From NCBI GenBank assembly GCA_964554335.1, contig CAZKOF010000015.1, positions 1 through 32,321 on the forward strand: a DNA stretch of 32,321 nt. The letters run 5' to 3'. Position numbers and translations under genes: made by a program. The DNA is from UBA3263 sp964554335. Its GTDB lineage: Bacteria > Bacteroidota > Bacteroidia > Bacteroidales > Muribaculaceae. Under the pieces are notes generated by a model. That model worked only from the letters and a program-made list of their open reading frames with translations, had not been told where the DNA came from and searched no databases. Positions 24,490-32,300 of the stretch are shown in pieces (position 1 is the first letter of the stretch; each line of letters starts with the position of its first letter).

Positions 24490-25215
24490 TTAGCGGAAGA
24501 TGGTGTGGAGAATGGCGGGGGAGTGCATTGCCGAGAGGTTGGCGTAGTGGAGGGTATAGTATTCGAGAATGCGTTCGAGCGCTTCGGCTCTCACCGCTGC
24601 GGGCATACGCAGGCGCGACATGTTCTGCCAGTCGAGGCGCAGCAGGGTTGCGGCGGCTGCCGAGGCGGCGGGAGAGAGGCAGTGGCCATGAATGGCAGCG
24701 GAGGTCCGGAACGTGCCGTCGAGCATGTCGAAGACCATTCCGGGGCGATAGTTTGCGGCGTCGGGGGCGATTCCGAGCAATACGGCGAGGCCTGTCAGAA
24801 AGGTCAGGTGGAAGTTGGCCGGGGCCACTTCGGGATTGTTCAGGCGGCCGACGGCGTCGACGATGAAATCGAATGTCGGACCGTCGGCCTCGGCCTGGCG
24901 CAGAATTATCTGCAGCGCCTCGGCAAGAAACATAGCCACGGCCCTGCGCTCGGGTTCGGCCTGGATGGTGTGGAGGGTCAGCAGCGGGCGGGGTTCTTTG
25001 AAGGTGTGGAGCTCGCGACCGGGACGTATCGAGGCCTCGACCTCCAGAGGGGTCAGGGGCTGGAGCAGTGCGCGGCGTCGGGCGGCACCTGCTCCCGAGC
25101 CCGCGGGTACGGCAAAGCTCACGGCGCCGATTTCGCGCGAGTAGGCCTGGAGAATCGACGTGCGGTCGCTATGGGGTGTCAGCCGCAGCGGCAGAATCGT
25201 CAGCGTACGGTTCAT
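24490..25215 (-). CDS. recO: DNA repair protein RecO
   Basis: A 241-aa protein that binds single-stranded DNA and, with RecR and RecF, helps RecA displace SSB. It has the N-terminal OB fold (TLTILPLRLTPHSDRTSILQAYSREIG) and a helical C-terminal domain (about 85-240). I see none of the cysteines that form a zinc site in some RecO proteins. The start at ATG 25215 gives the family N-terminus and a 10-nt gap after the GT2 stop; a longer frame to 25278 would overlap that gene with unrelated sequence. It is the last gene of the M23-rlmN-GT2-recO series. Confidence 0.9.
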   Translation of the reverse strand: MNRTLTILPLRLTPHSDRTSILQAYSREIGAVSFAVPAGSGAGAARRRALLQPLTPLEVEASIRPGRELHTFKEPRPLLTLHTIQAEPERRAVAMFLAEALQIILRQAEADGPTFDFIVDAVGRLNNPEVAPANFHLTFLTGLAVLLGIAPDAANYRPGMVFDMLDGTFRTSAAIHGHCLSPAASAAAATLLRLDWQNMSRLRMPAAVRAEALERILEYYTLHYANLSAMHSPAILHTIFR

Positions 25216-25225
25216 GATGCGGGGC

Positions 25226-26071
25226 TCAGAATGCAAACAGTGCGACTCCGCGTCCGCCGGCGGCGACGTAGCGCGCAATGAGGCGCATCCACAGACCGTC
25301 GGTCAGGCCGCGTGCAAGCTCCGGGTAGCCTTCGCGGCGGTAGTGGCCGGCAAGGATTGCGCGGCGATAGTCAATCATTCGGGCATATTTGGTATCCCTG
25401 ACCGCCTCTGTGCAGGCGTCGAGGGCGCGCTCCCACTGGCCGGCTTTGGAGTGGACGTCGGTGCCGGTGATGCTGTCGGCCTGGGCGTAGGCGACGATGG
25501 GCTCGGAAATCGCCAGGTGGCTGACATTCGCTCCGGAGGCGAGCAGCCTGACTCCGAACTCGAGGTCAACCCACCCCGGCAGGCTCTCGTTCCAGCCCCC
25601 GGCCCTGCGGGCAAGGTCGGTCTTGATTACGCAGCGCTGGGTTGATAGAATGGAGTGGAAAATCTGCATTTTCATCGGGTCGCCCCGGCGAAAGGGTTTG
25701 GGACTGCGCGAGCCGTCGAGGCCGACGAGCTCCATGTTGAAAGCTCCGATGTCGGGCAGCCCGGCGGCGCGAAGCCCTGCGGTGACCTCCTCGATGTGGC
25801 GCGGAGGCATGACGTCGTCGCTATCGAAGAATAGCACGTAAGGGCTCTCGACGCGTGCCAATCCGGTGTTGCGGGCAATGGCGGCTCCGGGGCGCGGCTC
25901 CTCGAGAACGATGGCGCCGGGAAATCGGTGCAACACGTCGGCGGTGCCGTCGGTCGATCCGTTGTCGACAAGAATGACTGTGTCGGGTGCGAGCGTCTGC
26001 GCGGCTATCGAGTCGAGCGTGCGGCCAACGAGGTCTGCGCGGTTGCGGACGGGGATAACAATGGAAATCAT
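25226..26071 (-). CDS. GT2-family glycosyltransferase
   Basis: A 281-aa GT-A-fold inverting glycosyltransferase. The N-terminal SIVIPVRNRADLV strand is followed by the nucleotide-binding VDNGSTDGT (35-43) and the metal-binding D83-S-D85 in FFDSDD, then a Pro/Arg-rich acceptor half with GWVDLEFGVRLLASG (about 183-197). No transmembrane helix is evident, so it is probably a cytoplasmic or membrane-associated transferase for envelope glycans. The start ATG at 26071 overlaps the rlmN stop by 4 nt (ATGA) and fits the family; the frame extends further upstream but reads through the end of rlmN. It is an unusual companion for rlmN and recO. Confidence 0.88.
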   Translation of the reverse strand: MISIVIPVRNRADLVGRTLDSIAAQTLAPDTVILVDNGSTDGTADVLHRFPGAIVLEEPRPGAAIARNTGLARVESPYVLFFDSDDVMPPRHIEEVTAGLRAAGLPDIGAFNMELVGLDGSRSPKPFRRGDPMKMQIFHSILSTQRCVIKTDLARRAGGWNESLPGWVDLEFGVRLLASGANVSHLAISEPIVAYAQADSITGTDVHSKAGQWERALDACTEAVRDTKYARMIDYRRAILAGHYRREGYPELARGLTDGLWMRLIARYVAAGGRGVALFAF

Positions 26072-27099
26072 TCGTCGGCAGTCATAGGTTTGGCCTCGCC
26101 GGCGAGCATTCCGCATGCGGCCTGGATGTCCTCGCCGCGGCTGGCGCGGATTGTTGCCGTCACGCCGAGGTCGTTGAGTCGGTCGCGGAAGGCGGTCATC
26201 GTGGCCTCCGGGGCGGTTTGCAGGTCGCTGTCGGGCAGCGAGTGGTAGCGTATGAGGTTCACCCGGCAGTCAACCCCGCGGATCATGCGGGCAAGGGCGT
26301 CGGCGTGGCGCATGTCGTCGTTTATGCCTTTCCAGACGATGTATTCGAGGGTCAGGCGGCGCTGGTGGGCGAAGTCGTAGCCGCGCAGCAGGTTGATGAC
26401 CTCGGCGACGGGCCATGCCTTTTCCGACGGCATCAGCGAGGCGCGTTCGGCGGCGAAGGGCGAGTGGACGCTGATTGCAACGTGGACGCGGGTCTCGTCG
26501 AGCAGTCGGCGAAGTTCGTCAATCTTTCCGATGGTCGACACCGTTATGCGTTTCGGGCTCCACGCGAGGCCCCATGGCGCGGTCAAAATCTCGATTGCCT
26601 GAAGCACGGCGTCGAGGTTGTCCATCGGTTCGCCCATGCCCATGAAGACTATATTGGTCAGATCTTCCGACCCGGGTATGCCGAGAATCTGGTTGAGAAT
26701 GTCGGCGGCGGTCAGGTTTCCGTGGAAGCCCTGGCGCCCGGTCATGCAGAACTTGCAGCCCATTTTGCATCCGGCCTGGGAGGAGACGCAGAGCGTTGCG
26801 CGGTCGTGGTCGGGGATGAAAACGGCCTCGACGTCGCGTCCGCCTTTGCCCTCGAAGAGGTATTTGACCGTGCCGTCGGCGCTGCGGGCTTCGGCTCTGG
26901 GACCGGTGACGCCGACGGTGTAGCCGGCGGCTGCGAGGGCTTCGCGTCCGCGCTTGGGCAGTTCGGTCATCTCGTCGATTGAGCGCGCACGGTTAACATA
27001 AAGCCGCCGAGCAATCTGCTTGGCGGCAAAAGGGGGAAGACTGACTTCCGAAGCAACCGCGCGCAGTTGCTCCGAGGTCATGCCAATGAGTTTCTTCAT
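26068..27099 (-). CDS. rlmN: Dual-specificity 23S rRNA/tRNA adenine-C2 methyltransferase RlmN
   Basis: A 343-aa radical SAM enzyme that methylates C2 of A2503 in 23S rRNA and A37 of some tRNAs. The iron-sulfur cluster motif is C111-x3-C115-x2-C118. The two catalytic cysteines correspond to C104 (TLCVSSQAG) and C329 (in RGEDIQAACGML), matching E. coli C118 and C355 by spacing. The GMGEPMDN and SVHSP segments are present. Start and stop both sit in 4-nt ATGA overlaps, with the M23 gene upstream and the GT2 gene downstream, so translation of the three is coupled. Confidence 0.97.
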   Translation of the reverse strand: MKKLIGMTSEQLRAVASEVSLPPFAAKQIARRLYVNRARSIDEMTELPKRGREALAAAGYTVGVTGPRAEARSADGTVKYLFEGKGGRDVEAVFIPDHDRATLCVSSQAGCKMGCKFCMTGRQGFHGNLTAADILNQILGIPGSEDLTNIVFMGMGEPMDNLDAVLQAIEILTAPWGLAWSPKRITVSTIGKIDELRRLLDETRVHVAISVHSPFAAERASLMPSEKAWPVAEVINLLRGYDFAHQRRLTLEYIVWKGINDDMRHADALARMIRGVDCRVNLIRYHSLPDSDLQTAPEATMTAFRDRLNDLGVTATIRASRGEDIQAACGMLAGEAKPMTADE

Positions 27100-28070
27100 T
27101 TGAGTCGAATCTTGCGACCGATAGAGAGCTTCGACGAGGTCGAGAGTCCGTTGAGGCGGCAGAGTTTGCTGACGGTGGTGTGATGGCGTGCGGCGATGCG
27201 CGAGAGCGTGTCGCCGCGGCGAATGGTGTAGTATTCCGAGCGTCCTTTGGTCGCGGTTGTTGACTTAGGCTTCGACGAGGGCTCGGCACTCGCATACGTA
27301 CGCGCGTCGGGCGCGTAGTCGCGCGCGTTCATATATGTGTTCTTGGTGAAGAGATATGAGTCGGTATGGGTCGTGTGGTTCGCGAAGTCGAAGATTGCCG
27401 CGGGGTTGATTGCATAGCCCATGTAGCGGGTCTCGAAGTGGAGGTGAGGTCCCGTTGAACGACCGGTGTTGCCACCGAGGGCAATGGGGTCGCCGGCTTT
27501 GACGTAGTCATTGGGTTGGACAAGGAATTTCGACAGGTGGCCGTAGACGGTTTCGAGCTGGTTGTTATGGCGCACAACGATGTAGAGGCCATAGCCTTTG
27601 CGGCGGCCCTGATTGCGCACCAGGCGCACGCGACCGTCGAATGCGGCATAGATGGTGTCGCCAATCTGCACTTTCAGGTCAATGCCTTTGTGCATACGGC
27701 GGAAGCGGCGGCGGTAGCCGTAGGGCGAGGTGACGTATGTCGGCGCCGTCGGCATGTGGAAGCCGCTGACGTCTATGGTCATTTCGTCGGGGACCTGTAT
27801 GTCGACGAAGCAATTCACGGCCTGAGAGTCCCAGCCTTCGGTAAAGATGTCGAGTTCCGGCTCCTCCTCTTCAGGGAAGAGGTTGTCGAGAAACGCCTCA
27901 GTGTCGTCTACTTTGATTTTGTTGCTGATGTTAAGCTGTCCGGCAATTAGCTCGGAGTGTGAGCGGGCGTGGGCGGCGGGGGGGACTATGGCGTCTTCGG
28001 CCTGTGCGCAGAAAGGCGCGCCGAGAGCGGCGATGGCAGCGATGAAAAGTGATTTTATACTGTAATGCAC
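27096..28070 (-). CDS. Secreted M23 peptidase with C-terminal LysM domain
   Basis: A 324-aa predicted cell-wall endopeptidase or activator. A signal peptide (1 to about 24, cleaved near AQA) is followed by an acidic spacer (54-77). The M23 (LytM) domain comes next with the zinc ligands H127 and D131 (HKGID), H178 (YGHLS) and H209-x-H211 (HLHF), so the active site looks intact. A LysM domain (about 281-324, YYTIRRGDTLSRIAARH) binds peptidoglycan. The start is GTG at 28070, preceded by an AGGAG sequence (28082 to 28078) at 7-nt spacing, which is uncommon in this phylum. Its stop overlaps rlmN. Confidence 0.93.
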   Translation of the reverse strand: MHYSIKSLFIAAIAALGAPFCAQAEDAIVPPAAHARSHSELIAGQLNISNKIKVDDTEAFLDNLFPEEEEPELDIFTEGWDSQAVNCFVDIQVPDEMTIDVSGFHMPTAPTYVTSPYGYRRRFRRMHKGIDLKVQIGDTIYAAFDGRVRLVRNQGRRKGYGLYIVVRHNNQLETVYGHLSKFLVQPNDYVKAGDPIALGGNTGRSTGPHLHFETRYMGYAINPAAIFDFANHTTHTDSYLFTKNTYMNARDYAPDARTYASAEPSSKPKSTTATKGRSEYYTIRRGDTLSRIAARHHTTVSKLCRLNGLSTSSKLSIGRKIRLK

Positions 28071-28093
28071 GTCTTATCTCCTAAATCGTAGCA

Positions 28094-28115
28094 GTTAACT
28101 CTCAACCGCGTTAAC
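28094..28115. repeat. Paired GTTAAC palindromes
   Basis: GTTAAC occurs at 28094-28099 and 28110-28115. Each copy is self-complementary, and together they can form a 6-bp stem with a 10-nt loop between the M23 start and the heptad array. This could be an operator-like dyad or chance. Confidence 0.3.
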
Positions 28116-28164
28116 TTTTAATTTTTAATTTTTAATTTTTAATTTTTACCTTTTACCTTTTAAA
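28116..28164. repeat. Seven-unit 7-bp tandem array at the ndk 3' end
   Basis: Uninterrupted heptads on the + strand: TTTTAAT four times, TTTTACC twice, TTTTAAA once, covering 49 nt. The last unit contains the ndk stop codon. The array lies 46-94 nt upstream of the M23 start codon. Such short AT-rich arrays can change copy number by slippage and shift promoter spacing or transcript stability. Confidence 0.85.
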
Positions 28165-28624
28165 GCATTTCGTCGGGTTCGTAGGTGTAGACCATCGAGG
28201 TTGGTGTATAGTCGAAAATTTCGTCGGGTTTGAAGAACCTGTTGAGTTCAATCGCGGCGTTTTCAACCGAGTCGGAGGCGTGGACAATGTTTTCCTGACC
28301 GCTCATGCTGAAGTCCCCGCGAATGGTCCCGGGGGCGGCTTTGCGACCGTTGGTGGCTCCGGTCATTGCGCGCACGACCTCAACGGCGTCCCTGCCCCAT
28401 AGGGCCATGACAATGACCGGGCAGCGCATCATCGATTTCACCAATATGGGGAAGAATGGTCGGTCAACCAGGTGGGCATAGTGCTCGTGCAGAATAGGTT
28501 CGTCGAGCTGCATCATTTTCATTCCGCGGACAACAAGGCCTTTGCGCTGGAAGCGCTCAATAATCGGGCCGATATAGCCGTGAAGAATTGCTGACGGTTT
28601 CAGAATAACAAGTGTCGTTTCCAT
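28160..28624 (-). CDS. ndk: Nucleoside diphosphate kinase
   Basis: A 154-aa cytoplasmic enzyme that passes the gamma phosphate of ATP to nucleoside diphosphates through a phosphohistidine. The N-terminal TLVILKPSAI, the RDAVEVVRAMTGATN segment, GTIRGDFS and the catalytic H115 in NIVHASDS are all conserved. The length fits the slightly longer Bacteroidota form. It has its own promoter in the divergent spacer and is followed by the heptad array before the M23 gene. Confidence 0.97.
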   Translation of the reverse strand: METTLVILKPSAILHGYIGPIIERFQRKGLVVRGMKMMQLDEPILHEHYAHLVDRPFFPILVKSMMRCPVIVMALWGRDAVEVVRAMTGATNGRKAAPGTIRGDFSMSGQENIVHASDSVENAAIELNRFFKPDEIFDYTPTSMVYTYEPDEML

Positions 28625-28667
28625 GAGGAGAAATGAATTTATTTGCGTTTTTATGGTTTATTGAGCG

Positions 28668-28700
28668 CAAAGTTAATAAAAAAACGCCAAAATGCCTAAA
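28668..28700 (-). promoter_or_regulatory. Promoter of ndk
   Basis: On the minus strand TAACTTTG (28675 to 28668) is an exact -7 element. TTTA (28700 to 28697), 21 nt upstream, is a near-match to -33, and a perfect TTTG (28691 to 28688) lies 12 nt upstream. Transcription should start near 28662, about 38 nt before the ndk ATG. The spacer 28625-28822 holds this and the divergent sialidase promoter; I see no gene in it. Confidence 0.65.
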
Positions 28701-28745
28701 AATCAATATTCAAATTATGTTAAAAAGCAACAATCGGGGGCTATT

Positions 28746-28777
28746 TTTGTGTAATTTGCAAAAAATGCGTAACTTTA
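28746..28777 (+). promoter_or_regulatory. Promoter of the sialidase gene
   Basis: TTTG at 28746-28749, 20 nt, then TAACTTTA at 28770-28777, one mismatch from TAnnTTTG. Transcription should start near 28784, leaving about 39 nt of AT-rich leader before the ATG at 28823. It is divergent from the ndk promoter, about 95 nt away. Confidence 0.65.
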
Positions 28778-28822
28778 GCGCATATTATATTCACATATCA
28801 TATCAATCACATATCTTAAACC

Positions 28823-31800
28823 ATGAAAATCTCTACTAAAGCATTCTTGCTGGCGGCCATGCTCGCCGGCGGCGGCCATGCCCAAATTCAGGCGGCGGAT
28901 CCTGTGGTAATTACCGTTAACTATCAAAACGGTGAGTTTACGGCAAAGAACTCAGGAGGCACATACGGCAAAACTTGGGTGTCTACAGCAACCAACCCCG
29001 GACTGACCATTGACTTCGGCGCCAACAATGTCGGCGTCAAGTCTGAAGGCAACTTTGAGGTCTACTCGGGTTCGTCGGGCACATGCACAATCAGCATGAC
29101 CACAGACGAAGGCTGGCGTGTCAGCGCGTATGCTTTTACGGCATCAACAACGACTGACGGCTCGTTTACAATCACCCATCAGGGCACTGCGTCGACCGTG
29201 AACTCCTCTACGTCGGCAACCGTAAGTGAGGCCATTGAAAGGGGAACAACCCTATCGCTCGTGCAGGCCGGTGACAACAAGGTTGTTATCTATGCTGATT
29301 TCACCGTGACTCTCGAGGAGTATGTCGAGGTGATTGAAGATGAACCCGTTTTGGCAGTTGATGAAACTCCGGAAGTGGAGAAAGTCGGCGACCTTGTGGT
29401 GACCAACATCGTTGACGGTCATTTCAACGGGTTCACGACCTGGTATCACCTGCTTGACGGCAAGAACTTCCTTACCGGCACCGCGCTGACCGACGCAGGC
29501 TCAAATGGTGAGCCTGCCTACGGCGACGAATATCTCTTCTGTGTGGTTAAGTCAGGCTCGGGCTACACCCTCTATAACAAAGCCGGCGGCATCGCAACTC
29601 CCGTCAACGGCGCTATTGTCAATGCTTCGGGTGTCACCGCCTCAGGCAAGACGCTGACCGCGCGCTTCGCTCAGAAATTTACCGGTATCAAACTGACCGA
29701 GGGCAAAACCTCGCGCAGCGACGGCAACGCAACCAACAAGTGGCGCGGCCTTTGGACCTCCAATGCCGAGCCCGTGGTTACCTTAGGCGGTTCGTTGAAT
29801 AACATGACGACCACAGACTCCGGCAGTACCCTTGTTGAAACCGGTGACTTCCAACTTGAAGTAGGCAGCTCCTCGAGTTTTACATGGAGCTTTGGTGCCG
29901 ACGGCAACAACTACATCAGCAACTACAGTTTCCGCGCCAAGAAAAACGGCTCCTTCACCGAAACCGCAAGCGTGACCCCCGTGGGAGGCAGCGAAGTTGT
30001 CATGGCAACTACTTATAAGCGCATCGAAGGCGGCGTTTATGACGGCGAGACCACGATGGCCAACTTCACCCAGAATGGTACCAACGGCAAGGGCATTATT
30101 GTAGATGATATCTATGTTACCGTGCGCCGTATGCTCAGCCATGTCAACGAGCGCGAGGGCTACGTTATCTATCCCCGTGAGGGCGTCGAGCGCCGCATCC
30201 CGGCGATTGCCCGCGTTTATGGCGGCAATCATGCCGGCCGTCTGGTGACCATCTATGACTATCGCCACAACGGCGGCGACATCGGTGGCGGCAACATCTC
30301 ACTGCAAATTGCCGTCAGTGACGACAACGGCGCAACCTGGAGCGAACCTAAGTATCTTGAGGATGCTCAGGGCAACGCCGTGACCACTTTCCCCGCAGAA
30401 CTTGATAAGAACAACGGCAAGTGGTCGGAATATCAGGCCGACCCCAACAAGTACTGGAACGTTGCATTCGGCGACGCAGCCCTCGTTGCCGACCGTGAGA
30501 GCGGAAAGTTGCTGCTTATGGCCGTCGGCGGTCCGACCAACTTTTTTAACGGCCGTTACGATAATCCCAACCAATGCGTGCGTTGGACGTCTGAGGATGG
30601 CGGCGACATCTGGACCCCGGCAATGCGAGTGACCTACGACATTCTCGATCTCTTCAACGGAGAACCCGAGTTCGGCAAGATAGACTCGCAGTTCATCGGC
30701 TCGGGCCGCATCATGCAGAGTCGCTACGTCAAAGTCGGTGACTACTTCCGCATCTACTGCGTGCTCGCCTCGCAGAACAATGGCGGCAACACCCGCAACT
30801 GGATGCTCTACTCCGACGACTTCGGCCAAAACTGGCACGTGCTCGGCGGCACCGACCAGTGCCCGACCTCGACCGGCGCCGGCGACGAATGTAAGGCCGA
30901 AGAGCTCCCCGACGGCACCGTAATCCTTGCCGGCCGTAACCGCTATGGCAACCGCAACTTCAACCTGTTCCGCTACACCAACGCCACCAGGGGCGAGGGC
31001 AAGTGGGTTAACCACATCGTCACCGACATGGGCTTCGGCTCCATTAACGCCTGCGACGGCGAAATCATGGTGCTCCCTGCCTATAGCAATGAGTATCAGG
31101 AAGACTGCTACCTGATTCTGCAATCGTTCCCCTACGGCGGTGGCCGCAACTTTGTCAGCATCGCCTACCGGTCGATTCAGGCCGGCGAAGATATGTTAGA
31201 CACAGACATGTTCAAACGTTGGGAGGGCCGCTTCCGCGTTGCCAACGGCGCATCGGTTTATTCAACCATGGCGTGGCAGGCCAACGACAAACTCGCCTTC
31301 TTCTGGGAAGATAAGAACTGCGACGGCACATATCTTGACCTCTCAATCGAGGAAATCACCGATGGCAAGTACTCCTATAAGGCTGACGAAGGCAACAAGA
31401 CCGCACTGCGCCTGACCGAGGAGCTGCTCGAAATCCGTGCCGACGAAATTGATTTCGACACCGAGGCCAAATATGTTGGCCAGCCCCTGCTGAATGCCGA
31501 CATCATCAACAAGACCGTCAGCGACTACAAAACCAAACCCTCCTACAACACCTACATGAAGTTTAATGCACTGACCCTCGCGCCCACAACCATACCCGTT
31601 GTTGAAAACGGCGGTTATCGCTTCACCAGCGCCCACGACGGTCACTATGCCAACTTCACCCGCGACCGCTATCTTGCGGCAACTGCAACCAACCTCATCT
31701 CGACCGAAGACGACAATAGCGCCAATATCTTCAAAGTAGAAGCTACCGCTGACGGCTACTTCACCCTCTGCAATGACCTGAACAAGGTTTATGTCGACAC

Positions 31801-32236
31801 GCTCATGAACGCAAACAACACGCCGCTCACCGTCAGCGCAGGCTGCGATAACGCCGGCAGTTTCCGCTTTATCAGTGACCTCACCGGCCATACCGTCATC
31901 TCCAATATCGGCGCAAAGAATGCCTCATATCCCGCAATCCACCTTGCCGCCGGCGGCAACATAGTTATTTGGACCAACGACGCTCAGGCATCGAAATGGT
32001 ATATGGAGCTCGTTGACGAGCCAGACGGCTACGTAGCCCCGAAGTTTGAGGAGCCCGACTATGACGAGTATGACTTCGACTACGAGACGAACCAGCCCGT
32101 CGGCGAGACCGGTGCCATTGTTGAAGTTGCGGCTCCCGCCGAAGACGGCATCTATTACGACCTGCAGGGCCGTCGCGTTGCCAAGCCCTCGCGCGGTATC
32201 TACATTACCAACATGGGTCGCAAGATTCGCCTCTAA
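28823..32236 (+). CDS. Large secreted multidomain sialidase (GH33-like) with C-terminal sorting-type tail
   Basis: A 1137-aa exported enzyme predicted to remove terminal sialic acid from glycans. A signal peptide (1 to about 25) is followed by two similar strand-rich modules (about 28-165 and 280-435) flanking a segment at 190-270. The catalytic propeller covers about 440-860: RIP Arg R458, acid/base D486, E689 and R705 (16 residues apart, as in known GH33 enzymes), R775, nucleophile Y813 and partner E829. Three Asp boxes are seen: SDDNGATW (499-506), SEDGGDIW (590-597) and SDDFGQNW (664-671). A trefoil-like region (about 925-1065), an Asp/Glu/Tyr-rich linker and a tail (1109-1137, YDLQGRRV...GIYI...GRKIRL) resembling type 9 secretion sorting domains complete it. 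The residue alignment is by eye. Specificity is unproven. Confidence 0.85.
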   Translation: MKISTKAFLLAAMLAGGGHAQIQAADPVVITVNYQNGEFTAKNSGGTYGKTWVSTATNPGLTIDFGANNVGVKSEGNFEVYSGSSGTCTISMTTDEGWRVSAYAFTASTTTDGSFTITHQGTASTVNSSTSATVSEAIERGTTLSLVQAGDNKVVIYADFTVTLEEYVEVIEDEPVLAVDETPEVEKVGDLVVTNIVDGHFNGFTTWYHLLDGKNFLTGTALTDAGSNGEPAYGDEYLFCVVKSGSGYTLYNKAGGIATPVNGAIVNASGVTASGKTLTARFAQKFTGIKLTEGKTSRSDGNATNKWRGLWTSNAEPVVTLGGSLNNMTTTDSGSTLVETGDFQLEVGSSSSFTWSFGADGNNYISNYSFRAKKNGSFTETASVTPVGGSEVVMATTYKRIEGGVYDGETTMANFTQNGTNGKGIIVDDIYVTVRRMLSHVNEREGYVIYPREGVERRIPAIARVYGGNHAGRLVTIYDYRHNGGDIGGGNISLQIAVSDDNGATWSEPKYLEDAQGNAVTTFPAELDKNNGKWSEYQADPNKYWNVAFGDAALVADRESGKLLLMAVGGPTNFFNGRYDNPNQCVRWTSEDGGDIWTPAMRVTYDILDLFNGEPEFGKIDSQFIGSGRIMQSRYVKVGDYFRIYCVLASQNNGGNTRNWMLYSDDFGQNWHVLGGTDQCPTSTGAGDECKAEELPDGTVILAGRNRYGNRNFNLFRYTNATRGEGKWVNHIVTDMGFGSINACDGEIMVLPAYSNEYQEDCYLILQSFPYGGGRNFVSIAYRSIQAGEDMLDTDMFKRWEGRFRVANGASVYSTMAWQANDKLAFFWEDKNCDGTYLDLSIEEITDGKYSYKADEGNKTALRLTEELLEIRADEIDFDTEAKYVGQPLLNADIINKTVSDYKTKPSYNTYMKFNALTLAPTTIPVVENGGYRFTSAHDGHYANFTRDRYLAATATNLISTEDDNSANIFKVEATADGYFTLCNDLNKVYVDTLMNANNTPLTVSAGCDNAGSFRFISDLTGHTVISNIGAKNASYPAIHLAAGGNIVIWTNDAQASKWYMELVDEPDGYVAPKFEEPDYDEYDFDYETNQPVGETGAIVEVAAPAEDGIYYDLQGRRVAKPSRGIYITNMGRKIRL

Positions 32237-32266
32237 TCCGACATACATCAACGCTAAACCTAAGTG

Positions 32267-32300
32267 GAGGCTGTGTCAAAATTCATGGCACGCCCTCTTT
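32267..32300 (+). terminator. Hairpin downstream of the sialidase, possible terminator
   Basis: GAGGCTGTGTC (32267-32277) can pair with GGCACGCCCTC (32287-32297) over 11 positions with one mismatch and two G-U pairs, around a 9-nt loop, followed by TTT. It starts 30 nt after the sialidase stop. The T-run is short. The GAGGCTGTGTCAAAA word also resembles insertion-sequence ends, and the window stops too soon to tell. Confidence 0.4.

Noticed and set aside
24376..25281. A 301-codon + strand frame across the MFS end and recO
   Set aside because: Overlaps the real MFS C-terminus in another frame and lies antisense to recO; the translation is glycine-rich without family features.
28116..28164. 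CRISPR-like array
   Set aside because: The units are 7 bp and contiguous, with no spacers; it is a simple tandem repeat.
30299..31123. A 274-codon minus-strand frame inside the sialidase
   Set aside because: Shadow of the sialidase catalytic domain; no domain recognised and no promoter.
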